From: a virus
IMG/VR virus record: IMGVR_UViG_3300019776_000902
Location: 1 to 28,797 of that record
Strand: one strand, 5' to 3'
DNA length: 28,797 bases
Below are positions 8,547 to 15,414 of this stretch, piece by piece (the first letter of the stretch is position 1; each line of letters begins with the position of its first letter). The translations under genes and the position numbers were made by a program. Under the pieces are notes generated by a model. That model saw only the letters and a list, made by a program, of their open reading frames with translations, searched no databases and had not been told where the DNA came from.

Positions 8547-9311
8547 TCAACCGCCAGAAGGACCCATTGCGCTGCGCTTGGCCGCTTCGATGTCGAAGTA
8601 GCGGCGGAAGTGCCCAGCAAACACGCGCTGCGCCTTCACGGCAGCGGCCTGGCCGAAATCGTAGCGCCTGGAATAGGTCGGCTGCCGCACGAAGATCATG
8701 ACAGCCGTGATCTTCTTGCCCTCGCGCATGTAGATGCCACGCCTCAGGCTGCTGCCTTCCTTAGGCACGAAGTAGCGGCGGGTGCGCTTGCTGCCGGCCT
8801 TGGCCCGCGAGCGCGCAGTCTCGTTCATGGCGTAGCCGGCGAACTGTTCGGCAGCCTGCAGCTGGCTCAAAATGGCAAGCAGCGTCGAGCCCGGAATGTT
8901 GCCGTACTGGTTGCGACGAAAGCCCATCGCAACCGTGGCAAACTCATCCTCGCGCATGATGCCGGCACGCCTCAGCCTGAGCTCGAATGCCTTCGGCTTG
9001 CGCGCCCCGCCGAGCACTTGTGCTTTCAACACTTTGGATGGTGGCGTTCCGCTAACTTCATCGCGGATTTCAACAATGGCTTCCAAATTGTCCTTGGTTG
9101 CGCGGTTCCATTTTTGCAGGATCGGCGCGCGCTGGATGAACGGCGTCGGCCGGTCGAACACGCCGAGGATCTTCTTGCGCTCGGCTTCCACCGCGTCGCG
9201 CGCCGCATCGTTCAGCGCGTTGCGGGTGATGGAGGGGATGCGGTTACGCGCCCAATCGGGCAGATCGCGGGAAAGGGCCGAGACATCTGCCTCAAAGCTG
9301 ATGGTCAGCAT
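8547..9311 (-). CDS. Conserved phage virion protein (minor tail/morphogenesis type)
   Basis: This 254-residue protein contains the segment NALNDAARDAVEAERKKILGVFDRPTPFIQRAP. That block is characteristic of a phage protein family usually found among head-tail or minor tail genes. The rest has alternating beta and basic segments (KVLKAQVLGGARKPKAFELRLRRAGI, KRTRRYFVPKEGSSLRRGIYMREGKKITAVMIFV) and ends in a helix (YDFGQAAAVKAQRVFAGHFRRYFDIEAAKR). The ATG at 9311 (MLTISFEADVS) is preferred to an upstream TTG at 9338 because the extra codons look like spacer. It lies upstream of the terminase genes rather than after the capsid genes, an unusual place for a virion protein. It also follows a terminator, so it may head the late transcript. 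Function is inferred from family memory only. Confidence 0.65.
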   Translation of the reverse strand: MLTISFEADVSALSRDLPDWARNRIPSITRNALNDAARDAVEAERKKILGVFDRPTPFIQRAPILQKWNRATKDNLEAIVEIRDEVSGTPPSKVLKAQVLGGARKPKAFELRLRRAGIMREDEFATVAMGFRRNQYGNIPGSTLLAILSQLQAAEQFAGYAMNETARSRAKAGSKRTRRYFVPKEGSSLRRGIYMREGKKITAVMIFVRQPTYSRRYDFGQAAAVKAQRVFAGHFRRYFDIEAAKRSAMGPSGG

Positions 9312-9341
9312 GCTCGGCCCATCACCCCAACCCACCAATGC

Positions 9342-9366
9342 AAAACCCCGACATTGCTGCCGGGGT
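9342..9366 (-). terminator. Probable terminator between replication and late genes
   Basis: ACCCCG (9345-9350) pairs with CGGGGT (9361-9366) across a 10-base loop. On the minus strand the stem runs directly into TTTT. It is short but GC-rich and lies between the DUF6456-like gene and the first late gene, where a phage would place a terminator controlled by a late antiterminator. Confidence 0.5.
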
Positions 9367-9422
9367 CAAATCGAGTGCAGTTGTGCACCCTGCCTGAGTA
9401 ATGACGAAATTGGCCCCGCCTG

Positions 9423-10214
9423 TCAAGCCACCTCGCGCGCGCCATCCACCAGCGTCGTCGGCCGAGCGCCTTCGAAGCGCATCGGCGCGCGCACGCCACG
9501 CCCGACCAGCCGCAGATGGTCCGCCAGCCGATCAAGCGTCGCCCTCAGTTCCGCATCAATGCCTGAGCGAGCGCGCCCGCCCAAGCCTCCCCGCTTCCGC
9601 GCGACATCGCGCAGGCTCTTGTCCTGGCACACCACCTGATCAAGCAGCGCTGAGCCTGTCATGCCGAGCGCATCTACCGCGCGGCGGTAGCCCTCGAGCG
9701 CATCCATCGACCCAGCGAGCCCGCCATCCGCGCCCGGCCCGGAGGTGTCGACCTTCACCCGTCCGTAATCGATCGCGCCGCCCGCGCCCAGCTGCGCGCC
9801 TTCCCACATGCGGCGATAACGCGACGCCGCCTCGATCTGCACCTCGGTCAGACCCTTGACGCGCGCCAGCCCGCCGATGCGCTCCACCATGTTCACCGTC
9901 GCGCGGATCTTGCGGTAACCCGCGCCCGCCGTCGCCTGCCCTTCGGTGTCGAGCGGATTATCCACCATCCGCTCGACCAGCACCGCCGGCGGGCGGGTGA
10001 ACTTTGGCTCATCTGCACGCTTCACCGGGTTCGGCGTAAAGCCGACATCGCCACCGCCGCAGATCGCATCCATCCGCGCATCGATGCCGCGCAGCTTGCC
10101 CTCATCGATCACTTCGCCAGATTTCCGCCGCGCTTGAAGCGCGTCCCGACGCCTGCCCAGCATCGCCAGCTTCTGCATTGCCACGCCTTCACTGCCCCAG
10201 GCCACATCGCCCAT
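9423..10214 (-). CDS. DUF6456-like protein, candidate late regulator
   Basis: This 263-residue protein has a basic N-terminal helical segment (about 10-50) with KLAMLGRRRDALQARRKSGE and a middle block TEVQIEAASRYRRMWEGAQLGAG. The C-terminal block is YRRAVDALGMTGSALLDQVVCQDKSLRDVARKRGGLGGRARSG ... LRATLDRLADHL. The last block fits the DUF6456 pattern I know from alphaproteobacterial proteins. The segment SLRDVARKRG ... SGIDAELRATLDRLADH resembles a helix-turn-helix such as sigma region 4 or late activators. Position supports regulation: it follows the replication genes and precedes a terminator and the late genes, where lambda carries Q. The start at 10214 has AGGAG upstream with good spacing. 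DNA binding is inference, not shown. Confidence 0.6.
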   Translation of the reverse strand: MGDVAWGSEGVAMQKLAMLGRRRDALQARRKSGEVIDEGKLRGIDARMDAICGGGDVGFTPNPVKRADEPKFTRPPAVLVERMVDNPLDTEGQATAGAGYRKIRATVNMVERIGGLARVKGLTEVQIEAASRYRRMWEGAQLGAGGAIDYGRVKVDTSGPGADGGLAGSMDALEGYRRAVDALGMTGSALLDQVVCQDKSLRDVARKRGGLGGRARSGIDAELRATLDRLADHLRLVGRGVRAPMRFEGARPTTLVDGAREVA

Positions 10215-10250
10215 CGTCTCGCTCCTGCCTTGCCCAAACCGAACCGAAAT

Positions 10251-10805
10251 TCACCGCACCGCGCCCGCGTTTTCGCGCCGCCGCGCCAGCCGCTCGTTGA
10301 GCGATGCCGAATCCTGCGGTGGGTCGAATCGCTGCGCCACGCGCTCGGCAAGCCCGCGCTGCCGCTCGCCGGCTTCGGCCGCGTCTTCCGCCTGCCGCCC
10401 CTGCTGCGCCGAAATGAAGGCCTCGACCCGCGCCTTCACCCGCGCCCGGCTGTCGGCATCGTGTTCGATGTCGGGCGCGGCGAGCGCTTCGGGCACGCGC
10501 CGGTGCTTCGACACCGGCCGCTCGGCAAGCGCCTGGCGGATGGCAAGCGCCAGCTGCGTCGGCGTCGGCAACCGCTTGCCATCGAAACCCTGAAGCCGCC
10601 CATCGAGGATCAGGTCAACGCCGCCCTCGACGCCTTCGATGGTGAAGCGGTTCGCCACCTCGAGCAGCAGCGACGCGAGATCCCGCGCCGCCGCCTTGTT
10701 GGCCTCCGGGTCAATCCGCTCGTCGAACGGGGCCGAGAAGGCGCGGGTCAATCGCCGCATCGCCGTCAGCAAGCGTTCCGGCCGGTTCGCCTCGTTTTCG
10801 AACAT
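10251..10805 (-). CDS. Hypothetical protein, possible helicase loader (P-like position)
   Basis: This 184-residue, largely helical and charged protein starts inside the 3' end of the replication-initiator-like gene, overlapping it by 95 bases in another frame. Residues 10-90 (LLTAMRRLTRAFSAPFDERIDPEANKAAARDLASLLLEVANRFTIEG ... RLPTPTQLALAIRQAL) vaguely resemble lambda P-type and other phage loader proteins. Those have an early helical region and a proline-marked helix in the middle. The C-terminal half (RARVKARVEAFISAQQGRQAEDAAEAGERQRGLAERVAQRF) looks like a coiled coil. The arrangement O-like then P-like matches lambdoid replication modules. The start at 10805 has no strong ribosome site and a later ATG (MRRLTRAF) is possible. 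The function is a guess from position. Confidence 0.55.
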   Translation of the reverse strand: MFENEANRPERLLTAMRRLTRAFSAPFDERIDPEANKAAARDLASLLLEVANRFTIEGVEGGVDLILDGRLQGFDGKRLPTPTQLALAIRQALAERPVSKHRRVPEALAAPDIEHDADSRARVKARVEAFISAQQGRQAEDAAEAGERQRGLAERVAQRFDPPQDSASLNERLARRRENAGAVR

Positions 10806-11628
10806 CGCTCAACCCCATTTCCGCAGCCAAATCGTCAAACACCCCGGCAACATCCAGCCGCCCTGGGCTGGCCCGTGTCGCTGGCTGCGGCCTGTCGGCC
10901 AGCCAGCCGCGTTCGAAGCTCGTCCAACCCCGGCGAATGGCCCGATCCACGGCATCGACGGGGTTGCCCCCGGCATCCCGAACTGCCTTGAGTTCGACCA
11001 CCACGGCCTCGGCCTGCTCGGCGCTGAGGGGGCGACGCTTGCCAGCGCAGTGCTCGGCAAACCGCTTGGCGTTGAACGGGTCGAGAACGCCCTGCAACAC
11101 CACCGCCGCGTTCACGCGGCTTCTGGGCTCTGAGTGTGGTATTTCCTCTTCTCTTCTCTGGTATCTAGCCTCTGGCTTTTTGCGCGTGTGCGAGGGCGAC
11201 CCTGAGGGTGACCCTGGGGGTCCGCCGTTTTCGTCAGTCGGATCAATGGGTTCCGGGTCGGGCGATCTCGGCGGATTCCCACCCCTTTTCGCCGCGTTTG
11301 CTCCCAAGATTCTCTTGTTTTCGTCCCGCACCATCCGCCGCGAGAAGATGACTTTTGCCTTTGTTCGGCTCAGCACGCCGGCTGCTTCCAGCTCATCCAG
11401 TCCGGCCTCGACGACATCGACGGGCAAGCGGCACAGCATGGCGAGCTGCTGCAACGTGGGCGGCTTGCCGTTGACCAGCAGGTAGCCGGATGGCTCTCCA
11501 ATGTGCATGAGAACAAGGCACTCGATCCACACGCCGCGCGCTGCCGCCGAGCAGATGCCCAGCCGCTCATCGCTCCGCCAGTCGGCCGCGTAGAACTTGA
11601 ACCACGGAAGGCGCTTGGCACCGCTCAT
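10711..11628 (-). CDS. Phage replication initiator/replisome organiser-like protein
   Basis: This 305-residue protein starts at the ATG at 11628, supported by GGGAGG six bases upstream and an ATGA overlap with the previous gene. The N-terminal domain (WFKFYAADWRSDERLGICSAAARGVWIECLVLMH, then PPTLQQLAMLCRLPVDVVEAGLDELEAAGVLSRT) is a winged-helix fold of the type seen in O-like and DnaD-like phage replication proteins. A low-complexity Pro/Ser/Gly linker (about 135-165) leads to a C-terminal helical region. That region contains FNAKRFAEHCAGKRRPLSAEQAEAVVVELKAVRDAGGNPVDAVDRAIRRGWTSFERGW, typical of the part that recruits a loader or helicase. It should bind the phage origin, which may lie within its own linker coding region as in lambda O; I saw no obvious iterons. 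Confidence 0.75.
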   Translation of the reverse strand: MSGAKRLPWFKFYAADWRSDERLGICSAAARGVWIECLVLMHIGEPSGYLLVNGKPPTLQQLAMLCRLPVDVVEAGLDELEAAGVLSRTKAKVIFSRRMVRDENKRILGANAAKRGGNPPRSPDPEPIDPTDENGGPPGSPSGSPSHTRKKPEARYQRREEEIPHSEPRSRVNAAVVLQGVLDPFNAKRFAEHCAGKRRPLSAEQAEAVVVELKAVRDAGGNPVDAVDRAIRRGWTSFERGWLADRPQPATRASPGRLDVAGVFDDLAAEMGLSDVRKRGEPAGTLADGDAAIDPRLLGPVRRAD

Positions 11629-12038
11629 GCGCGCCTCCCGTTCCTGCGGTTGCGCACGGCGCGCCACAGCACGATGCGCTCGGCGTGCACCGAAATGCGG
11701 TCGCCGCGCCACCCCTTGCACGGCTCGCCCGCAAGCGCGCCGCACTTGCTGCACGGCATGGAATCGCGCGCCTGATCGCGCTGCGACTTGAACTCGGCAA
11801 GAGGCTGCTCATCGGCGGCGGGAAACAGCGCCAGCCCCTGCGGGGTCAACCGCACGCCGTCAACCGCCCGCGCCACCCAACCTGCGGAGATAAGCTCAGC
11901 ATCCTCTGGCACGACTGCAGGCCAGTGGCCGCCGCTTCCCAGCAATTGCCAAAACCTGCCACGCGCCGCCAGGCCGAGCTCTCGTAACGCATCCATACCG
12001 TCCTCAGTCACCAAAATAGATCCTGCTGTGGCGCTCAT
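11625..12038 (-). CDS. Small DNA-binding-type phage zinc-finger protein
   Basis: This 137-residue protein ends in a putative zinc site: CSKCGALAGEPCKGWRGDRISVHAERI (about 95-121), with three cysteines and a histidine. It matches the phage zinc-binding pattern CxxCGAxxGxPC...H. The N-terminal part (SILVTEDGMDALRELGLAARGRFWQLLGSGG ... ELISAGWVARAVDGVRLTPQGLALFP) reads like a small winged-helix domain ending in a beta wing. Its stop overlaps the start of the replication gene as ATGA, so it may assist or regulate replication. The ATG at 12038 lies three bases after the stop of the small acidic gene. The specific role is unknown. Confidence 0.7.
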   Translation of the reverse strand: MSATAGSILVTEDGMDALRELGLAARGRFWQLLGSGGHWPAVVPEDAELISAGWVARAVDGVRLTPQGLALFPAADEQPLAEFKSQRDQARDSMPCSKCGALAGEPCKGWRGDRISVHAERIVLWRAVRNRRNGRRA

Positions 12039-12041
12039 GGC

Positions 12042-12266
12042 TCACTCCGTTTCGTCGAGTTCGAGGTCGAGGTGTTCCCAGCCGCCCGCCCATGCCGGCA
12101 GGCCGGCGAGCCAGGGCTCGTCGTCGCAATCGGGCTCAAGGTCAGGGTCGCCATCCTGCGCATCGAGCAGCGCGATGAGCTGTTCGATGAGCGCTTCGAT
12201 GGCTTTGCGGGAGAGAGGTTGGGCAGGGCGGCCGGGTTCGTTCCGGCCAGCGGCGCTTGGGCGCAT
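12042..12266 (-). CDS. Small acidic phage protein with DGDPDLEP motif
   Basis: This 74-residue protein has a helix (RKAIEALIEQLIALLDAQ) followed by a highly acidic tail: DGDPDLEPDCDDEPWLAGLPAWAGGWEHLDLELDETE. The helix plus DGDPDLEP signature is one I recognise as recurrent in alphaproteobacterial genomes and prophages; its function is not known to me. A DNA-mimic or protein-binding role would fit the acidity but is only inference. The ribosome site AGGAG lies nine bases before the ATG and falls inside a potential hairpin at 12273-12296, so translation may be controlled. A larger frame on the same strand overlaps this gene entirely and is judged less likely to be coding here. Confidence 0.7.
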   Translation of the reverse strand: MRPSAAGRNEPGRPAQPLSRKAIEALIEQLIALLDAQDGDPDLEPDCDDEPWLAGLPAWAGGWEHLDLELDETE

Positions 12267-12272
12267 GGCAAG

Positions 12273-12296
12273 AGGCTCCTAGTTGGCGTTAGCCTC
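12273..12296 (-). promoter_or_regulatory. Hairpin covering the ribosome site of the acidic gene
   Basis: GAGGCT (12273-12278) and AGCCTC (12291-12296) form a 6-bp stem with a 12-base loop. On the minus strand the AGGAG ribosome site sits at the loop-stem border. A related inverted pair, TCCTAGTTGGC at 12278-12288 and GGCAACTAGGA at 12352-12362 (10 of 11 bases match), could form an alternative, longer-range structure. Confidence 0.35.
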
Positions 12297-12543
12297 GGAG
12301 CCCCCGCTGTCAATCGGATTGGGCGGCCGAGGCGCGACAGGTTGACAGACCGGCAACTAGGAACCGGCGAGCGCAAGCGCTCCCCATCACGCCCCGACCA
12401 TGACAACGCCACGGCCGATAGTCGGCGCGTGGCGCAGGGTGAGCGCCTAGCTGCGAGCGGGCTGTCAATCCCGGCCCCGGTCTCCCGAGGCGCAGGCATC
12501 GTGCGCCCGTTCGCGCTGAAATTCAAGGTGGCGAGGGCGCAGT
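12297..12543 (-). other. Intergenic stretch with weak promoter-like element
   Basis: No recognised gene lies between the acidic gene (start 12266) and the small HTH gene (stop 12544). On the minus strand a perfect TTGACA (complement of 12308-12313) precedes the acidic gene, with a poor -10 (TAACGC, 16-base spacing). A second TTGACA lies on the plus strand near 12343. An open minus frame (ATG at 12547, stop at 12035) covers the stretch. It has ATGA overlaps at both ends but an arginine/serine/proline-rich product, so coding is uncertain. Confidence 0.35.
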
Positions 12544-12684
12544 TCATGCCACACCGCCTTTGGCGACGTGCAGCACGCGCACAACTTCGGCTTCCGATAC
12601 GCCCACCACCTCGGCAATTTCCGAGGTGATAAACTTTCGGGTTTGCCACAGGGCCACGATGGCGACGGCTTTCAGCACGCTCAT
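12544..12684 (-). CDS. 46-residue helix-turn-helix protein
   Basis: This short protein is almost entirely one helix-turn-helix unit: ITSEIAEVVGVSEAEVVRVLHVAK (about 19-42) preceded by a hydrophobic helix, SVLKAVAIVALWQTRK. The small size suggests it acts as a dimer or as an accessory to another regulator. The start at 12684 overlaps the stop of the upstream zinc-binding gene as ATGA, which decides it over longer versions of the frame. It probably binds DNA, but its target is unknown. Confidence 0.6.
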   Translation of the reverse strand: MSVLKAVAIVALWQTRKFITSEIAEVVGVSEAEVVRVLHVAKGGVA

Positions 12685-12899
12685 GCCGCACCGCCTTCGG
12701 CTGCGCGCGGCAAGCTGATGGCGGCGCGGCACCCATCCGGCCCGCAGGTCCAGTCGCCCGCAAGCTTGATGTCGCGCAGGTCGAGCGCGTGGCGCAGGTT
12801 GACGCCCCGACCGAACGGCGCCCAGGCCCCGCACTGGCACTTGTGCACCAGCACGCGATGGCCCGGCGAACTCTCGGTTTCACGCGCCACCGCCATCAT
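12681..12899 (-). CDS. 72-residue cysteine-rich hypothetical protein
   Basis: The protein has a likely zinc-binding arrangement, CQCGAW in the first half and CGPDGC in the second, separated by GVNLRHALDLRDIKLAGDWT. The start at 12899 overlaps the methyltransferase stop as ATGA and the stop overlaps the next gene the same way, so it is firmly part of the operon. A small zinc-ribbon that binds nucleic acid or protein is plausible; no specific family was recognised. Confidence 0.65.
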   Translation of the reverse strand: MMAVARETESSPGHRVLVHKCQCGAWAPFGRGVNLRHALDLRDIKLAGDWTCGPDGCRAAISLPRAAEGGAA

Positions 12900-13864
12900 G
12901 CAGCCACCGTCAACTCGTGGCGGCAGTTGGCGCGCGCCAGCAGCTCCACCATGCGCGGCGGCACCGAGTTTCCGACCAGATGGCCGATCTCGGTCTTGTT
13001 CGGCTTGCGCCGCACTTTGCGCCCCTTGGCGTCCGTCACCTCAATGTCGTGCTGCAGCGATGCCGGATCGAACCCATGCGCCCGCGCGCCCTCGAGGGGG
13101 TCGAGCATCCGCATGCTGATGTCGGTGATCACCATCGTTTGCCCGTTCACCTCAACGGTGACGAGGCCGTGCCGATCGTTGACGGTCACCGTGTGCAGCG
13201 GGTCGCGGGCGTCGTGGGCGACGCCGAACAGCCGCGTGCGGATCGTCGGCACGCCGAAATCGGCGCAGCAGAGGCTGCGATGCTCAAACGAATAGCCGAG
13301 GCCGCGCATATGCTTGAGCCAGGCGCGCCAGATCCTGCCCTTGTGGCGCGGATCAGGGATCAGCCATTGCTGTTCCACCGGCACGCGCTCGCCCTTCTCT
13401 GCGACGCTGCCGTCGAGGCGCAACACCCGGCCCGTCGCCTTGTCGCGCTTGGCGATCAGCGGCCCCCAGGTGGTGATCTCGCGCACGTTTTCGAGCGTCA
13501 CCACTTCGGGCCGCACGGTGCCGCACCAGCGAGGCACAACCCACGCCAGCGAGCGGCGACGCTTGCTCACCGGTTTCGCGCCTTTCGCCACCGAGAAATG
13601 GGTGCAGTCGGGCGAGACATGCAGTACCCGCACGCCGCGGCCTTGCGTGGCCGCGCGCGGGTCGACCTCGAACACGTCGCACCGGAGATGTTTGGTGTGC
13701 GGGTGCCGCGACTCGTGCACGGCAATCGCCAGCGGGTCGTGGTTGACTGCGAGGTGCACGTGAAAGCCCGCATCCTCGAGCCCGTCGCAGCCGCCGCCCA
13801 TGCCGGCGAACAGCACCACGGTCATGCGGTCATCGAGCGACCAGTTGCTGCCAATTGCGTTCAT
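12896..13864 (-). CDS. DNA (cytosine-5) methyltransferase
   Basis: This 322-residue enzyme shows the ordered motifs of 5-methylcytosine methyltransferases. Motif I is VLFAGMGGGCDGL (17-29) for AdoMet binding. Motif IV is SPDCTHFS with catalytic Cys87; many phage members have SPDC instead of the PPCQ of classic enzymes. Motif VI is ENVRE (125-129). The motif VIII region is FGVPTIRTRLFGVA and motif X is GNSVPPRM near the end. The target recognition region lies about 135-280. It transfers a methyl group from AdoMet to cytosine in a short target. No restriction endonuclease is adjacent, so it is an orphan enzyme that could protect phage DNA from host restriction or adjust gene expression. The start at 13864 overlaps the upstream stop as ATGA. 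Confidence 0.9.
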   Translation of the reverse strand: MNAIGSNWSLDDRMTVVLFAGMGGGCDGLEDAGFHVHLAVNHDPLAIAVHESRHPHTKHLRCDVFEVDPRAATQGRGVRVLHVSPDCTHFSVAKGAKPVSKRRRSLAWVVPRWCGTVRPEVVTLENVREITTWGPLIAKRDKATGRVLRLDGSVAEKGERVPVEQQWLIPDPRHKGRIWRAWLKHMRGLGYSFEHRSLCCADFGVPTIRTRLFGVAHDARDPLHTVTVNDRHGLVTVEVNGQTMVITDISMRMLDPLEGARAHGFDPASLQHDIEVTDAKGRKVRRKPNKTEIGHLVGNSVPPRMVELLARANCRHELTVAA

Positions 13865-14169
13865 CCGAACAAGCTCCCCTGGCCTTCGCCCGCGCCGAAC
13901 CAGCCGAGCTCGGCCAGCTTCCAGCGGGGCACGCTGAGTTTCTTCACCGCGCGGCCATGCCGGCGCCGCAGATCCTGCAATTCGGCCAGGTCCGCCCCGG
14001 CGAAGCGGTGCCCGCCGGGCAGCAGCAGCATGGAGCGCGGCACCCAGCCGACGCCCGGCCCATCGAGCGCGCACAGGTGCAGCGCGCTATCGGTGTGCCC
14101 GAGGTAAACCACCTCGAGCTCCACGCGCTCGGCCGGTTCGTTGAGTGCGCCCGCTGGCGCCGCGCTCAT
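13861..14169 (-). CDS. Hypothetical phage protein, 102 residues
   Basis: The ATG at 14169 is chosen because GAGG lies just upstream and the previous gene stops eight bases before it; the longer frame is the antisense of the DUF2303 gene end. The product has a beta-rich first half (ERVELEVVYLGHTDSALHLCALDGPGVGWVPRSMLLLPGG). A basic helical part follows (FAGADLAELQDLRRRHGRAVKKLSVPRWKLAELGWFG). Placed between DUF2303 and the methyltransferase, it may act with either, but I do not recognise a family. Confidence 0.65.
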   Translation of the reverse strand: MSAAPAGALNEPAERVELEVVYLGHTDSALHLCALDGPGVGWVPRSMLLLPGGHRFAGADLAELQDLRRRHGRAVKKLSVPRWKLAELGWFGAGEGQGSLFG

Positions 14170-14176
14170 CACCGCC

Positions 14177-15049
14177 TCACGCGACGTAAAAGACGGGCGT
14201 CGAAGTGGCGTCGGCCACGCCGTCGCCGATCTTGCGGAAGCCGTCGCGTTCGCGCTTGTCGAGGCCCGGCACGGCAAGGCCGAGCGCCAGCTTGCCTTGC
14301 TCCATGCGCACCCGCACCTTGGCCGTCAGCGTTTCGACCGCGCCGCCCTGGAACATCGGCAGCACCAGCACCACGTGATCGGGCAGTTCGAGGCTGCCGT
14401 CCTTGGTGGCGCCAGTTTCGTCCTGCTCGTCGTAAAGCACGGTGACAGTGCCGTTCTTGTCGTTCCGCCGGCTGCGGAAGCGCGTGACGCGGCCGATGTG
14501 AATGTCGCCAAACGCCTCGAGCAGATCGGCCGCCACCGGCTGCGCGATGGTGTGGATCATGTCCTCGAGGAATTCGAGCATGGCCTGCTGCGGCAGGAAT
14601 TCGCCCAGCACCTTGCGCCATTTGGCGTAATCCAGATCCCACGGGCAGGTCAGCACGGCGATGTGCTTGCAGCGGCCCGGCACCGCGCCATCCCCGGCTT
14701 CGGTGCGCGCCTGCCCGTGGTAATCGAGCACGGCGGTGATGGAGTTCTGCCGCAGCGAGGCGCGGCAGATGGCGGTCGAGCTCTTGTAGCCGATCAGGTA
14801 CTGCTCGAAACTCTTGGGCTCGATAAATTCTTCACGCTGCTCGACAAACTCAGGCAGAGCCGGGTTGAGCGCGGCAATCGTCTCGCGCCGAAGGCCGCCG
14901 GCAACGAACACGTACTGGTTGCCCTGCTCGTCATAATGAAAGTCGGAAACGTATTTGCTCGCCACCGCGTCGAGCGCTGCGGCGACATCGCCGGCGGGCT
15001 GCGCCGGCAGGCTGGTGAAACCGGACGCGCCGGAAACTGGGGTTGCCAT
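14177..15049 (-). CDS. DUF2303 family protein
   Basis: This 290-residue protein carries the DUF2303 pattern: a middle segment YHGQAR ... CKHIAVLTCPWDLDYAKWRKVLGEFLPQQAMLEFLEDMIHTIAQP (about 110-175). Beta-rich segments follow, including GTVTVLYDEQ and GSLELPDHVVLVLPMFQGGAVETLTAKVRVRMEQGKLALGLAVPGLDKRERDGF. DUF2303 genes are widespread in phage and mobile-element early regions, often beside recombination or DNA-modification genes, but the biochemical role is not established. Two ATGs are adjacent; the one at 15049 has six-base spacing from AGGAG (complement of 15056-15060) and is preferred. Position between the small HTH-linked genes and the methyltransferase suggests DNA metabolism. Confidence 0.8.
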   Translation of the reverse strand: MATPVSGASGFTSLPAQPAGDVAAALDAVASKYVSDFHYDEQGNQYVFVAGGLRRETIAALNPALPEFVEQREEFIEPKSFEQYLIGYKSSTAICRASLRQNSITAVLDYHGQARTEAGDGAVPGRCKHIAVLTCPWDLDYAKWRKVLGEFLPQQAMLEFLEDMIHTIAQPVAADLLEAFGDIHIGRVTRFRSRRNDKNGTVTVLYDEQDETGATKDGSLELPDHVVLVLPMFQGGAVETLTAKVRVRMEQGKLALGLAVPGLDKRERDGFRKIGDGVADATSTPVFYVA

Positions 15050-15075
15050 CATCTTCTCCTGAAACGGGTTTTGGG

Positions 15076-15414
15076 TCAGTCGTCGCGGCCGGTGCGGCGG
15101 CGGTTGAATTCGTCGGCATCCACCACGCTGGGCAGCGCGGGCTGGCGCGGATCGGCGCGCTGCAGCTCGCCATCGTCGCCCAGGAACATCAGCATGTCGG
15201 CGCGGGCCGGCTTCGGCACCTTCACCCCCAGATCGTGGGTGATCGTGTAGCTGCCTTCGGCCTTGCTCTTGATCTTGATCTTCAGCGTGATTTCGCCGGT
15301 GCCCGCGCCCCGGTTCGCCTCGATGGCCGAAACGATGTCATCAAGCCCCTGCTGCAAATCGCCCAGCAGCTTGCCGCGATCTGCCTCGCGGATCAGTTCC
15401 ATGGCCGCCTTCAT
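15076..15414 (-). CDS. Hypothetical phage protein, 112 residues
   Basis: The start at 15414 overlaps the stop of the GcrA-like gene as ATGA, which decides it over a much longer frame antisense to other reading. The product has a helical N-terminus (AAMELIREADRGKLLGDLQQGLDDIVSAIEANRG). A beta stretch (GEITLKIKIKSKAEGSYTITHDLGVKVPKP) and a charged tail ending in RRRTGRDD follow. The beta stretch resembles phage early proteins that accompany DUF2303 genes, with which it is co-transcribed. No enzymatic motif is visible. Confidence 0.7.
   Translation of the reverse strand: MKAAMELIREADRGKLLGDLQQGLDDIVSAIEANRGAGTGEITLKIKIKSKAEGSYTITHDLGVKVPKPARADMLMFLGDDGELQRADPRQPALPSVVDADEFNRRRTGRDD

Noticed and set aside
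12917-14107. Long plus-strand frame of about 396 codons
   Set aside because: It is antisense to the cytosine-5 methyltransferase, whose ordered catalytic motifs are unmistakable; the plus product is His/Arg/Ala-rich without domains.
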